Shown: positions 32,290 through 42,738 of the stretch, piece after piece
Numbering within the stretch: position 1 is the stretch's first letter
Layout of the letters: every line of letters begins with the position of its first letter
Notes under the pieces: generated by a model
Seen by the model: only the letters and a program-made list of their open reading frames with translations
Database searches by the model: none
What the model was told of the DNA's origin: nothing
Assembly: GCF_033958435.1 (NCBI RefSeq)
Contig: NC_134139.1
Span: 205,141,501 to 205,205,500 of the forward strand
DNA: 64,000 bases
DNA from: Carettochelys insculpta
Lineage: Eukaryota > Chordata > Testudines > Carettochelyidae
Direction of reading: 5' to 3'
Made by a program: the position numbers and the translations under genes

Positions 32290-32575
32290 GAAGCAGATAC
32301 CTGCAAACTGAGCCATATATCCAATAAAGAGAAACTATCATTATACCAAAGGAGATGGCTAAATTGAGTTTTACCATTTATAAGACAACAAATTTTGCTA
32401 CTTTGCAAAAGTAAATCCAACCCCTTAGCAAAAAGGCTAGGAGGGAAGGAAGGGATCAGGTACATTAGACAGCACACAGCAGAAAAAAGTGTGTCAATTT
32501 GGGAGTTTCCTAGAACCGATCAACTAAAGTCCCTGCAGCTAGACTGGATGAAAGTCAGGAGATAGACATCTATCT
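32290..32575 (+). mobile_element. Probable 3' part of the Tx1/L1-like LINE
   Basis: The sequence follows on from 31,860 after the MITE. It has diverged frames of the kind seen near the end of L1/Tx1 ORF2 and stops at about 32,575. Support is mostly position and composition. Confidence 0.35.
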
Positions 32576-33129
32576 CCTTGACCCATTTTCTTCTTGACTT
32601 ATCTCCTTTTTATTTATTTTATTTATTTATCTATTTTTAAATATAGCCCATAAAAATTGGCATGTTTGGAATAGCAATAACAAAAATGCAAGGATACAAG
32701 CATTGTATGTTGGTCTTTTCTGATGTACAGTACACTTGTATGTTTTATAAGTTAGCACATAGAATTTAGTTGGTTACCCATAAGAAATAGGGAGAAAAAG
32801 CTTAAATAATAATAATTTAAATAGTGAGAACATGGTTATATGGCTACCAGTTAAACACGTATCTACCTCCCAAAATTATACCGAAAATTAGAACTACAAT
32901 TTTTAGATACCTCCATCAGATCTGTCCATGGAACAGGTGAAAACCTACTCTATGGCTTAATGAACAATAATAAGGACTTTTATCTAGTTAAAATATTATC
33001 CAGCCTCTTTGAAGCCAACAGGAGCTGAGGCTGCTCAGGATCTATGAAAATCAGGTCATTTTTATTTGTGTTAGGAGTCTCAGTGTGGACTTCTTATTAT
33101 CATAAAATTGTTGAGTCTCAGTAATGGAC
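32576..33129. other. No recognised feature
   Basis: AT-rich DNA with (TTTA)n near 32,605-32,640. No gene is seen. Confidence 0.4.
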
Positions 33130-33300
33130 CAGGAACTCCACTTGGTCAGCTATGTATAAACAAAAATCAAAAAGACAGTTCCTGATCCCAAAGAGTTTAC
33201 AATATAAGTATAATACAAGATGCAATAGATGGATACAGAGTCATAGATATGCACAGGGAAATGAAGAGACAATATGGATCAGCATGATGGCAAGTTTGTT
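33130..33300 (-). repeat. Ancient SINE-like repeat
   Basis: The + strand text 'gaccaggaactccacttggt' ... 'cctgatcccaaagagtttacaa' is the reverse complement of the repeat type at 14,935. The bases around AAAGAGTTTACAATATAAGT are the best-kept part. Confidence 0.45.
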
Positions 33301-33613
33301 TGAAAATTCGGACCAATCTTCTGTGCTTCTTCACTAAATAAAAGGCAAATAAGAGGAAATGTCAGCAAAGATAGCAAATGATGAAAAAAAAATGAGTTTA
33401 TGTATGTTTTAAATAAGTTACTTCCTTTGCTATTCAGCACTTGTGAGTAATTTATATTGAAAAAATATTTTTTTACTGTACCACACTGTATGAGAACACT
33501 ATTTATTACTAAGACCTATGGAATTCTCTGAGTTCTTACATTGTGTTCATTTCCATGGAATACTATACATGTCAGTCTACATGATTAATACAATTATACA
33601 AAATCTGAAGTAC

Positions 33614-33845
33614 CTTGAAAATTGATCCGAAAAGGCAGAATTGCATATGATTCATGAATAAGTACATACTGTTCTCCTTGGGAACACAGGAATTGCCAGG
33701 CTGAATCAAACCCAAGGTCATCATCTTCTACACTAACATATCTCCAACAGTATTCTGAACTAGATGTTTCAGAGGAAGATGTAAGAATCCAACATTGTGA
33801 AGATGTGGAAAAATCTGCCTCCATTGCCCCCCAAGATTTGAACAT
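33614..33845 (-). CDS. Candidate coding exon of an unidentified gene
   Basis: On the minus strand an exon-like block of 232 bases is bounded by an acceptor-like TTACTCTTAG (before 33,845) and a donor-like CAAG/GTACTT (at 33,614/33,613). The frame that starts with ATG at 33,845 is open for the whole block: 77 codons plus one base, giving a phase-1 donor. The product is acidic and serine-rich at its start (ETSSSEYCWRYVSVEDDD) and then mixed hydrophobic (YVLIHESYAILPFRINFQ). I do not recognise the family. It lies about 1.7 kb from the CpG island that drives MSRA in the other direction, so a divergent gene with a first exon in the island is possible. It could also be a chance open frame of 83 codons or an old retrocopy. 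Confidence 0.35.
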
Positions 33846-34429
33846 CTAAGAGTAAGCAATTGTTTTAAATTGTGAAACATGAGGTTCTCATCCTTTCCTG
33901 ATTATTATTTTTAAATAAGTATTCTAACTCTGGATATGCTTGATATCCCTATAAATATTCAAGCCCTGTATGTCTCTTTGTTTCAACAAAATCAGGTGAC
34001 AAGGTCTTCCAGTCAATTTATATGGTGAATGAAAAAATAATTTTGTATTAGCTTTTAATTTGCTCTTTTACAGCTGATTCCCTTGTTCTTGAGACAGAAA
34101 GTCCTGACCTATTTTTTCTAAATCATTGTTTTACATATTTTTATCAAGTTCCCTCCTATTCAGTTCTTTATTAAGGTAAACAATCCTAATTTTTCACTTT
34201 TTCTCCATGTAATTTTCCCCCCGTGTATCCTCATTATCTATGAAGCCCTTTTAACTCTTGCAATATTCTTTATGCAATATTGTATTTTGCTGTGTGACCC
34301 TATGTAGAGACTGTAGGCTACCTGTCAAAACTTGGGAGTTTATGAAATTACTTTTTATTTCACATCATGAACAAGTCATTTGTTGATCACATACTACGAA
34401 AGGGTTCTACAATACCTGAAGTGTAGAGT
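33846..34429. other. No recognised feature
   Basis: AT-rich DNA without a visible gene or repeat end. Confidence 0.4.
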
Positions 34430-35145
34430 GGTTGTGGGTAGGTCTGCCCCATGACAAGCAGAGCCTAGGGAGGGGCTTGTGTGTATGTATACCCACCTCA
34501 GAACACACAGAGCTTGGGGAGGGATAGGTGTAGGTGTCTTGAGTATATCTCTTCCCAGCAGGGATGCCAGTTTTGGTTGGATGTATTCTTGAAGGTGTCA
34601 TCACATTGCAATCTTAAATTAACTCCTGAAGACAAATCCTGTAAAGTTGACATGCCTACCCTCAGAACAGGCCAAGCAGCAGGAGAAGTGTGTGTCTCAG
34701 TGGAGGAAAGGGTTGGGTATACTGGTACATATGGGGGTGGGGGGGGGACTGAGCATACCCACCCTAGGACAGGCAGAGCCCAGGAAAACTGTGTGTGTAG
34801 GAATTGGGTACAGATATCCCAAGATATGCAGAGCCTGGGGAGGAGTATGGGCATGGTGCACTGGATATACCTAACCCCAGGTCAGGCAGCACATGGAAGT
34901 GGGGGTGCCTGGAACAGCAGGTACACCCACCTCAAGACAGGCAGAGCCCAGGGAAGGGGACATACCAGATGTGCTCACATCCCAGAGCACACGATAGGGT
35001 TTGTGTGTGCACACGGGAGCTGGGACACTTGGCTATACCCTTCCCAGCCCAGGGAGGGGAGTGTGCGCACACACAGGGGCAGAACCTAGCCGGGGGGGGG
35101 TTGTGTGTGAGGGAGAGCAGGGGCATTTGGGGATAATCACCCCAG
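34430..35145 (+). repeat. Degenerate G-rich minisatellite upstream of the CpG island
   Basis: About eight to ten imperfect units of roughly 70-90 bases share 'CxCAGxACAGGCAGAGCCxxGG', a GTGTGTGTG-type stretch and 'TATACCCACC'. Examples start near 34,490, 34,750, 34,815, 34,875, 34,925, 34,980 and 35,035. The repeat explains the overlapping long open frames on both strands here. Confidence 0.65.
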
Positions 35146-35584
35146 CACAGGCAGAAGAGCCCGGGAGGTGCAGGGGACAGGTGGGTGTACCCCCACCCCC
35201 CACAGGGAAGCCTGTGCGCGAGCAGGGGTAGTTGCTCATACCCGCCCTAGCACAGGCTGGGAAGCCCGGGAACAGTGCGTGGGGCACGATCCCAGCACAA
35301 GGCGGGGGCAGCCGGGTGTCCCCAGCCCAGCACCCGGCGGGCACAGGTCCTCCCCCGCCCGCCACCCACTCGCCGCCAGCGGCGCACTCGTCGCTCACCC
35401 AACGCTGCCGGAGATAAGCCGGCCTCTGCGACGCCGCCGGTGCAAAGCACGCAGCCGTTGGCTGGAGGCGGGTCTCTCGCCAGCCCGCCCGCCCGCGCGC
35501 AAGCGCCCCTTCCGCCCCCGCGCAGCCTAACGGCCAGCACGCGCCGCACGGGCGGTTAACAACCTCCGCACTCTGACGTGGCGG

Positions 35585-35714
35585 ATGACCTCGGTGCCAC
35601 GCCGCCTCCTGCGGATTCTCCCGGGCTCGCCCTTCGGCATGGGGGAGTCAGCCTCCAGGCTGCCCACCAGGGAGGAGGCCCTGCCCGGCCGGAGCCAGAG
35701 GATCCCCGTCTCAG
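35585..35714 (+). CDS. MSRA: Methionine sulfoxide reductase A, exon 1
   Basis: MsrA reduces methionine-S-sulfoxide in proteins, using thioredoxin, in mitochondria and cytosol. This exon encodes the first 43 residues: a basic, leucine/arginine-rich leader MTSVPRRLLRILPGSPF, then MGESASRLPTREEALPGR and IPVS. The second block aligns with the mammalian segment MGNSASNIVSPQEALPGR, followed by xxPVA. The exon ends TCAG/GTAGGG with one base of the next codon (phase 1), the same phase as in the human gene. The ATG at 35,585 gives the mitochondrial-type leader. The Met at residue 19 gives an N-terminal MGESAS suitable for myristoylation. Later exons, with the catalytic GCFWG motif, are not found by eye in the 28 kb to the right. 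Confidence 0.88.
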
Positions 35715-35950
35715 GTAGGGCGGACCCCTTCCCCGAACTGAACCAATCGCGGCGCGGCGAGCGAACCCCCTCCCCCACCCCGCCCGGTGAGATGACGATT
35801 TCTGGGGGGGGCGGGGCGGGGGAAGATGTGTGACTCCATCCGCGGAGCGGGAGGTCTCGCACAGGCGCGGCACCTGTCTCCCTCCGCCCACCCACGAGCT
35901 GGCACGCAGGCGCACGGGCTTCCCCTCCTCCCCCAAGTCGGGAAGCCAGG

Positions 35951-35962
35951 AGCGCATGCGCG
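35951..35962. promoter_or_regulatory. NRF-1-like site
   Basis: AGCGCATGCGCG differs from the palindromic NRF-1 consensus (YGCGCAYGCGCR) only at the first base. NRF-1 drives many genes for mitochondrial proteins, in keeping with MSRA. Confidence 0.5.
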
Positions 35963-36064
35963 CTGATCTCCCTTCGCGGGACGCTGGTTGGGCGCGCGCC
36001 GCTCTTTGCCTACCTGCGCGGGCCGCCGGTTTCGTGCGGCGCGAAGTGGGTGGCCGCTGTCCGT

Positions 36065-36076
36065 TGCGCACGCGCA
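36065..36076. promoter_or_regulatory. NRF-1 consensus site
   Basis: TGCGCACGCGCA matches the NRF-1 consensus at every position. It lies about 350 bases into MSRA intron 1, still inside the CpG island. Confidence 0.6.
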
Positions 36077-36389
36077 GCAGGAGATCCTGCCTCCGTCTGA
36101 CGTCGGCGAAGGGGCGAGGAAAGGTGCTAGGGTGTCCTCGCTTGGGACGCAGGCGGCCTGGAGGTCTGCCGGGGCATGTCCTGTGGTTGCTGATTGGCCG
36201 CTGGCGCGTGTCTCCAGCTGGCCCCCCGAGCATGGGGTGAAGGGACATATAGCCCTAAACAGCGGGAAACAGAGCGGGGCCTTGTCCCAGTCATGGCCAG
36301 ATGGGTGCGAGGGGCGGGAGAAGGGGCTTGTGCTAGGTAAGGGGCAGGCAAAAGTGTATGTATTGTATGTGTTTGGGCGGGGGGGCTGA

Positions 36390-37420
36390 TATAAGAATGG
36401 CCGTACTGGGTCACTCCAAAGGTCCATCTAGTCCAGTATCCTGTCTGCTGACAGTAGCCAATGCCTGGTGCCCCAGAGGAGGTGAACCGAAAACAATGAT
36501 CAAGCGATTTGTCTCCTGCCTTCAACAAGAGGCTAGAGGCACCGTACCTTACCCCTTGCTAATAGCCATCTAGGGACCTAACCTCCAAATATTTATCGAG
36601 CTCCTCTTTAAACTCTGTTAGAGTCCTGGCCTTCGCAGCGTCCTCTGGTAAGGAGTTTCACAGGTTGACTGTGCGCTGTGTGAAGAAAAACTTTTTTATT
36701 AGTTTTGAACCTGCAACCCATTAATTTCGTTTGGTGTCCTCTAGTTCTTATATTATGGGAACAAGTAAATCACTTTTCTGTATTCACTTTCTTCACACCA
36801 TTCATGATTTTATATACCTCTATCATATCACCCCTCAGTCTCCACTTTTCTAGACTGAAAGGTCCCAGTCTTTCTAGCCTCTTCTCATATGGGACCTGTT
36901 CCAAACCCTTAATCATTTTAGTTGCCCTTTTCTGAACATTTTCTAATGCCAATATGTCTTTTTTGAGGTGAGGAGACCACATCTGCATGCAGCACTCAAT
37001 GTGTGTGTACCATAGTTTTATATAGGGGAAGGAAGATATTCTTTGTCTTATTTTTCTATCCCTTTTTTAATTATTCCTAACATCCTATTTGCTTTACTGA
37101 CTGCTGCTGCAAACTGCGTGGATGTTTTCAGAGAACTTTCCACTATAATTCCAAGATCCATTTCCTGATCTGTTGTATCTAAATTTGCCCAGATCACATT
37201 GTATGTATAATTGGGGTTATTTTTCCCAGTGTGCACTACCTTACACTTACCCACATTAAATTTCATTTCCCATTTTGCTGCCCAATCACTCAGTTTGCTG
37301 AGATCTTTTTGAAGTTCTTCACAGTCTGCTTTGGTTTTGACTATCCTGAACGGTTTGGTGTCATCTGCAAACTTTGCCACCTCACTGCTTACCCCTTTCT
37401 CTAGATCATGACGATTAGCA
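36390..37420 (-). mobile_element. CR1-type LINE, 3' kilobase, distinct subfamily
   Basis: The 3' untranslated end (ATAAGAATGGCCGTACTGGG and GTCTGCTGACAGTAGCCAAT on the + strand) differs from the TCATAGAA-type CR1 copies. Minus-strand frames carry the ORF2 end: MIKGLEQVPYEKRLERLGPF (near 36,900); WAAKWEMKFNVGKCKVVHTG (near 37,265); and the RT block VAKFADDTKPFRI (near 37,360) with both active-site aspartates. The copy lies in MSRA intron 1 in opposite orientation. Confidence 0.85.
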
Positions 37421-37469
37421 TGGGGCCATCTCAATGCCTTATGTCACCCTCACAAAGCCAATGGGTCAG
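37421..37469. other. Junction between LINE and hAT-like repeat
   Basis: This is a short junction sequence with no identified motif. Confidence 0.3.
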
Positions 37470-37800
37470 TAACATGTTACAGCTTTTCACGTCAGGCCCC
37501 ACTTTTTGCTGTAGCAGCCCCTCCACCCCCAACTTGGCTAATGTAACCCAAACAGAGGAAAATTTTGGTTATGTTCATATGAAAAAAATCTTCTAGGCAC
37601 ATGTGAGAAAATAAGTCTGTAACATGGAAATGCTTTATCAATCAGTATATAAAAGTGAATATATATATAAAAACAGTAACAGATTTCAGAGTTTTTAATG
37701 AGATGGATGAGTCTGAGACCCAGCAGCCAAATGAGCTGCGCCCCCATTATGAAATTTCACACCCCCCAAAGGGGGCCCATTCCCCACTTTGTGCACCCCT
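37470..37800. mobile_element. hAT-like element remnant
   Basis: The right end reads CACTTTGTGCACCCCTGTCTTAC. Its complement has a CAGGGGTGCACAAAG start typical of hAT ends. The left part (TTTTCACGTCAGGCCCCACTTTTTGC) resembles inner sequence of the same class, also seen at 57,690. Borders are approximate. Confidence 0.45.
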
Positions 37801-38476
37801 GTCTTACTGCGGTGCTAGGGGATAGGTGCTCCCAATGGAAAAATGGGTTTTCCACTTGGTGAGCTGAGACATCTACTTTTTTGCTATCTGCTTTTTGTCT
37901 TGCTCTGAAGTTGCTGCCCATCTATTTTCCATTTTTCACTTTTGTTTACCCTCTCTGATGAACCTGGGAGCAGATCTTTGTCTCTGTTAGTTGTCTGCAC
38001 ATTGCCCAGTGTGATGCGGGGTGTGTCTTGTCCTGGCGTTCCTATGCGCTGCTTTAGCAGAAATAATACATAATTGGCTGTTTGCTGGACCTGCTGCCAT
38101 TCTGCCACGAAAGCAAACATACCTAATTTCTATCATTCAATTATTTTTAAATTGGAGAAAATCTTTTCTCTGTGTCAAGCTTTGTTGCTGGCTCCCTGTA
38201 TAATTTGGACTGAGAACTGTTCTAGCTTGTTTCTTCCACTGTTTTTCTGGTTCCCAAAAAATGAGGATAACAAATATTTATGTGCACCATATGGCTGTTC
38301 TAAAACCTTCACATTTGTGAACTGCTTTGAGAACTTTGGAAGAAAGACATTTTCACTGACTGAAAATATTTTTTACTTTGAAAATTAATTTACAGTGAGA
38401 ATGTTTTCTTCCTTGTCTTTGTAGGGAAATCAAGTCTATCCAGTAGCCACTAGTTAATGATGTTGGGCTAATAGTC
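37801..38476. other. No recognised feature
   Basis: AT-rich intronic DNA. Open frames at 38,021-38,388 show no known domain. Confidence 0.4.
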
Positions 38477-38479
38477 TCA

Positions 38480-39169
38480 GGCTACGTCTACACGTGCACT
38501 CTACATCGAAATAGCTTATTTCGATGTAGCGACATCGAACGTCTACACGTCCTCCAGGGCTGGCAACGTTGACGTTCAACTTCGATGTTGGGCAGCACCA
38601 CATCGAAATAGGCGCTGCGAGGGAACGTCTACACGCCAAAGTAGCACACATCGAAATAAGGGTGCCAGGAACAGCTGCAGACAGGGTCACAGGGCAGACT
38701 CAACAGCAAGCCCCTCCCTTAAAGGGCCCCTCCCAGACACAGTTGCACTAAACAACACAAGATCCACAGAGCTGATAACTGGTTGCAGACCCTGTGCATG
38801 CTGCATGGATCCCCAGTTGCAGCAGCTGCAGCCAGAAGCCCTGGGCTAAGGGCTGCTGCACACGATGACCATAGAGCCCTGCAGGGGCTGGAGAGAGAGC
38901 GTCTCTCAACCCCTCAGCTGATGGCCGCCATGGCGGACCCCGCTATTTCGATGGTGCGGGACGCGGATCGTCTACATGTGCCCTACTTCGACGTTCAACT
39001 TCGAAGTGGGGCGCTATTCCCATCCCCTCATGGGGTTAGCGACTTCGACGTCTCGCCACCTAACATCGATTTCAACTTCGAAATAGCGCCCAACAAGTGT
39101 AGCCATGACGGGCGCTATTTCGAAGTTGGCGCCACTACTTCGAAGTAGCGTGCACGTGTAGACACAGCC
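38480..39169 (-). mobile_element. Non-autonomous Harbinger derivative
   Basis: The 690-bp element is flanked by the 3-bp duplication TCA. The ends GGCTACGTCTACACGTGCA and the complement GGCTGTGTCTACACGTGCAC match the element at 25,225-29,696. Both subterminal regions are retained, including GATGGCCGCCATGGCGGACC (38,920), seen inverted near 25,405. The coding middle is replaced by a short deletion junction. Orientation is opposite to the full element. Confidence 0.85.
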
Positions 39170-39174
39170 TCAGG

Positions 39175-39325
39175 GAGGTAGCCATGTTAGTCTGTATTTT
39201 CACAAAACAAGAAAGCAGTCCTGTAGCACTTTAAAGACTAACAATATAATTTATTAGGTGATAAGCTTTCTTGGGATAGACCCACTTCTTCTGATCTGGA
39301 GAATGCTGATGAATGATCTTGGGTT
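39175..39325 (+). mobile_element. Penelope-type tail fragment
   Basis: The order CCATGTTAGTCTGTATTTTC, CAGTCCTGTAGCACTTTAAA, TTATTAGGTGATAAGCTTTC and ATAGACCCACTTCTTCTGAT is a subfamily variant of the tail seen at 15,762 and 57,760. Confidence 0.6.
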
Positions 39326-39429
39326 AAGCGGTATTGTTTGGTGCATGTTGTACTTTTTAGTATCTGAAAATCTTACATTTACTCTCATTATCATTACATA
39401 CATATAACATCTACAAGTGAAAAGGTAGG

Positions 39430-39560
39430 ATCATGGTCCCATTGTGTTAAGCATTATACAAGTTGAGTACTAAAAGTCAGCCTCTGCCCCATATCACTGT
39501 CAAATATGACAAGATATAACGGGGAGATGGATGAAACCGACAAATGGAAGAGTAGGAAAT
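39430..39560 (-). repeat. Ancient SINE-like repeat
   Basis: The + strand reads CATGGTCCCATTGTGTTAAG and CAGCCTCTGCCCCATATCAC, the inverse of the repeat at 14,935. It is diverged. Confidence 0.4.
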
Positions 39561-40576
39561 TGCATAACAATAAAACAATCATGTTTTTCTATAAGAAGCA
39601 GTAGTTTCAGCTACTGTCAGCTGGCAGTTTGATATTTATGACGGCAGCGATAAATCTTAAGGGAGGAGCTTTGGCAAGATTCAATAGCTGAATTTTGGTG
39701 CGGATCAGTGTGGAAGAAAGCATGGACGAACTGGGAGGAACATACTAATGGATTATAAAGACTTGCATTTTTGGCAGAATGACAGAAGGTGTTTGAATTC
39801 ATGGAAAGATGGTAGATGTGATTGGAGTGGGACTAAATCATGATGTGACTTAAAGGCGAATGCAAGAAGCATCTGTTTGAGTTTGCCAAAAGGCGAGCCA
39901 ATGGAAGGATGCAAAGATGGTGCTGATGTGTTCAGGGCGATGTACCATGGATATTATCCGTGAACTAAAGAGAAGAATAATTTCAACGCTCAAAGCAAAA
40001 TCATGCAATTATAAGGACCGTGACAAAAGAACACTGGGTCAAATTTTGCCCCAATTTACACTCTATAATTGCATAAGCAGAAATTGCTCAGCAAGTGCAA
40101 ACTATACTCATTTTGTACAGGGTTCAATAATCTAGCCTACCTCTCTGAGCTTTTGTTCTGCATGCCTCAGTTTGGTACAAGGAAGGTTGATAAAAATAGA
40201 AGATTTTTTTTTAAAAAAAAAGCTTGATATTTCAAAATTTAAATTGGATTTTGTTGTTTTAAATTAGTTTTTTTTGTTATTTCAATAATACACTTTTCTT
40301 TTGAAAAACCTCTTCTAAAATGAAATCTAAATTTATACAAAATATGACAATCTTGTGCACTATTTAAATAATACATATGGTGCCCACTATTACCCTTTAT
40401 CAAAGAATTAAGTTAAATTCTTCTTCTCTGTCTAAATAGTGATACTCTCTCCTATCCCCCATTCTATCCTGTGGGTAACCCAGGGGGTGTTTTGTTGGGT
40501 GCAAGAGCCTAGAAAAGTCATCACAGTTGTGGGGAGCCAGGCTCTGGTTTTAAGGGACACCACCTTATATCTCAAC
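39561..40576. other. No recognised gene
   Basis: AT-rich intronic DNA with T-rich and A-rich runs at about 40,205-40,270. No coding signal is seen. Confidence 0.4.
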
Positions 40577-41287
40577 GGCTGTGTCTACACGTGCACGCTA
40601 CTTCGAAGTAGCGGCACTAACTTCGAAATAGCACCCGTCGCGGCTACACGCGTCGGGCGCTATTTCGAAGTTAACTTCGACGTTAGGCGGCGAGACGTCG
40701 AAGTCGCTAACCTCATGAGGGGATCGGAATAGCGCCCTACTTCGACGTTCAACGTCGAAGTAGGGACCGTGTAGACAATCCGCGTCCCGCAACGTCGAAA
40801 TTGTGGGGTCCTCCATGGCAGCCATCAGCTGGGGGGTTGAGAGATGCTGTCTCTCCAGCCCGTGCGGGGCTCTATGGTCACCGTGGGCAGCAGCCTTTAG
40901 CCCAGGGCTTCTGGCTGCTGCTGCTGCAGCGGGGGATTCATGCTGCATGCACAGGGTCTGCAACTCGTTGTTGGCTCTGTGTATCTTGTGCTGTTTAGTG
41001 CAAGTGTGTCTGGGAGGGGCCCTTTAAGGGAGCGGCTGGCTGTTGAGTCCGCCCTGTGACCCTGTCTGCAGCTGTGCCTGGCACCCTTATTTCGATGTGT
41101 GCTACTGTGGCGTGTAGACGTTCCCTCGCTGCGCCTACTTCGATGTGGTGCTGCGCAACGTTGATGTTGAACATCGATGTTGCCAGCCCTGGAGGACGTG
41201 TAGACGTTATTCATTGAAATAGCCTATTTCGATGTCGCCACATCGAAATAGGCTACTTCGATGTAGGCTTCACGTGTAGATGTAGCC
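40577..41287 (+). mobile_element. Non-autonomous Harbinger derivative
   Basis: The 711-bp element is flanked by the 3-bp duplication AAC (40,574-40,576 and 41,288-41,290). The left end GGCTGTGTCTACACGTGCAC and the complement of the right end GGCTACATCTACACGTGAAG match the 25,225 element. It keeps the left 200 bases (CTCCATGGCAGCCATCAGCT near 40,810) and the right 250 bases (GGCACCCTTATTTCGATGTG near 41,080, also at 29,546). The two genes are missing. It lies in the same orientation as the full element. Confidence 0.88.
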
Positions 41288-41290
41288 AAC

Positions 41291-41844
41291 AGGACCATCC
41301 CCTGATTCTATTTGGTTGTTCTTATACTCCTACTTTACAGTTGCTCCCTACCTGAGCTCTGTTCATTTCTCAGTTTATGAGTGACTCCCCACATAATGTA
41401 GTTACTCTCCAGGGCATGGAAAAACACTGATGTGTTCAGTAACTCCCAGACCATATCTTTCGCATGGTTCTGGAAACTTTAATTAAATGGCTTTGCTGTG
41501 TTTCCTTGCATTTGTACACAGCTACAAACAAAAGTAAATCCATTAGTTTCTCAATTGGCACTCTCTCTGTCTCTCTACAAATACTGAAGTGTGAAAGACG
41601 GCACAAGAGGAGAAGTCTTGGATTTGTTATCAGTTTTGTTTTTCTGGGGAAAATGGGGATAGGAGTAAAGTATTTATCTGACAAGGGAGCAGAAGTAGAG
41701 CGCAACCAGAAAGAATCAATGTTGGTTTCAAAGCAAGACACTGCAGAGAAAAGGAAAACACTCTTCAGAATGCATCCTCCAGCACCGATTTCAACACTTG
41801 GGAGTTGAGGGGAGGGAAAGGGGAAATTGCCATGGCTGTAGATC
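41291..41844. other. No recognised gene
   Basis: The overlapping frames at 41,436-41,963 (-) and 41,464-41,808 (+) show no recognisable domain. I see no repeat ends. Confidence 0.35.
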
Positions 41845-42725
41845 AGAAGTGGGAAACCTTTGTATGTTTGGATCTGGTCCCCAGGCCGTGGGGCTTCCCT
41901 CCCCAGCATCTGGCCAGAGGCAGTGTGGATCATTTGGAGCTCTGGGTGGGCTGGATCAGGCAAGCTAGTGCCAGATCCAGGCCACAGGCTCTGTCTGGGG
42001 CTGAGGTGGCTCCACGCTCTGCTGCTGCTTGCTGTTTTTTCCCCAGCTGGGGGAAGGGAGGGAGAGTAGCAGACACCTCTCCAGAACTGCCGATGGCTTC
42101 ATGCTGCTGCTGTGACTGGCTGGAATTCTGGCCAATCAGAGCAACGGAGGTCAGTGCCTGGGATTAGAGGGAGGGGTGCAGAGCCATGTTCATCCAGGAG
42201 TGAGCAGGTAAGCTGCATCCCTGTCATCCAGACCCTGTGTCCTTGACTGCTCCTGCACCCCCTCCCCTCCAGACTCCCAGTCCCACACCGTTCCTGCACC
42301 ATCCTGACCCTTCCTCCCAGACCTCACAACCCAAACCGTCCACCATCTGCCTAGACCCAATCCCCCTCTGTTGCACTTCCCTCCTGCCCAGACCTTGCAC
42401 TCCTCTCTTGCACTCCCCTCCCACCCAGACTCCCTACCTGCACCCTATTCTTGCCCCTTCCCTCCTAGATGCCTTGCCTCTATCTTGCACCCCAGACCCT
42501 CCAACACCCTCCCTTACACCTAGACCCAGATTCCCAGCTAGATCCCCATTGCTCTTCTACAACCCCATCCTGTGCAGGCCCCCCACCCTCAGCCTGCTCT
42601 TGCACCCCACTGTGACTCAGAACACCCACCCCCAGCCCACTCCTGCACCTCACCCTTGCCTAGATTGAGCCTGTTTCTGTACCATCCTCCTGCCCCACTA
42701 CAGTCAGGAACCACATCAGTGAGGA
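41845..42725. mobile_element. hAT-like element with C-rich degenerate tandem core
   Basis: The left part (ATCAGAAGTGGGAAACCTTT, then GGCTTCCCTCCCCAGCATCT) resembles the element at 19,123. A segment 'GGCTGGAATTCTGGCCAATC' follows near 42,118. Bases 42,235-42,660 are C-rich imperfect repeats of about 30-45 bases with CCCAGAC and TTGCAC/CCTGCACC cores. The long proline-rich frame here is compositional. Confidence 0.45.
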
Positions 42726-42738
42726 CTTTTTGTTTTCG

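Larger units (their letters stand above)
35150..36250. promoter_or_regulatory. CpG-island promoter of MSRA
   Basis: CpG dinucleotides are dense here and scarce elsewhere outside transposons. There is no TATA box near the start codon. GC boxes (GGGGCGGGGCGGGG near 35,808-35,821), a CCAAT box (GAACCAATCG near 35,740), an inverted one (TGATTGGCC near 36,190) and CRE-like TGACGT cores (35,574 and 36,098) are present. The island spans exon 1 and the start of intron 1. Long open frames on both strands inside it are due to GC richness. Confidence 0.8.

Noticed and set aside
34481..35230. Several overlapping open frames of 75-200 codons
   Set aside because: They translate the G-rich minisatellite. 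All frames show the same repeating pattern.
35556..36427. Long minus-strand open frames (over 200 codons) in the CpG island
   Set aside because: Stop codons are rare in GC-rich DNA. The frames have arginine/proline-rich, low-information composition and overlap MSRA exon 1 and its promoter.
41464..41808. 114-codon + strand frame
   Set aside because: There is no recognisable domain. It overlaps a longer minus-strand frame and continues into hAT-like repeat sequence, so it is probably chance.
42237..42668. 143-codon proline-rich frame
   Set aside because: It is a translation of a C-rich degenerate tandem repeat. The repeat period explains the frame, and no domain or splice context is present.
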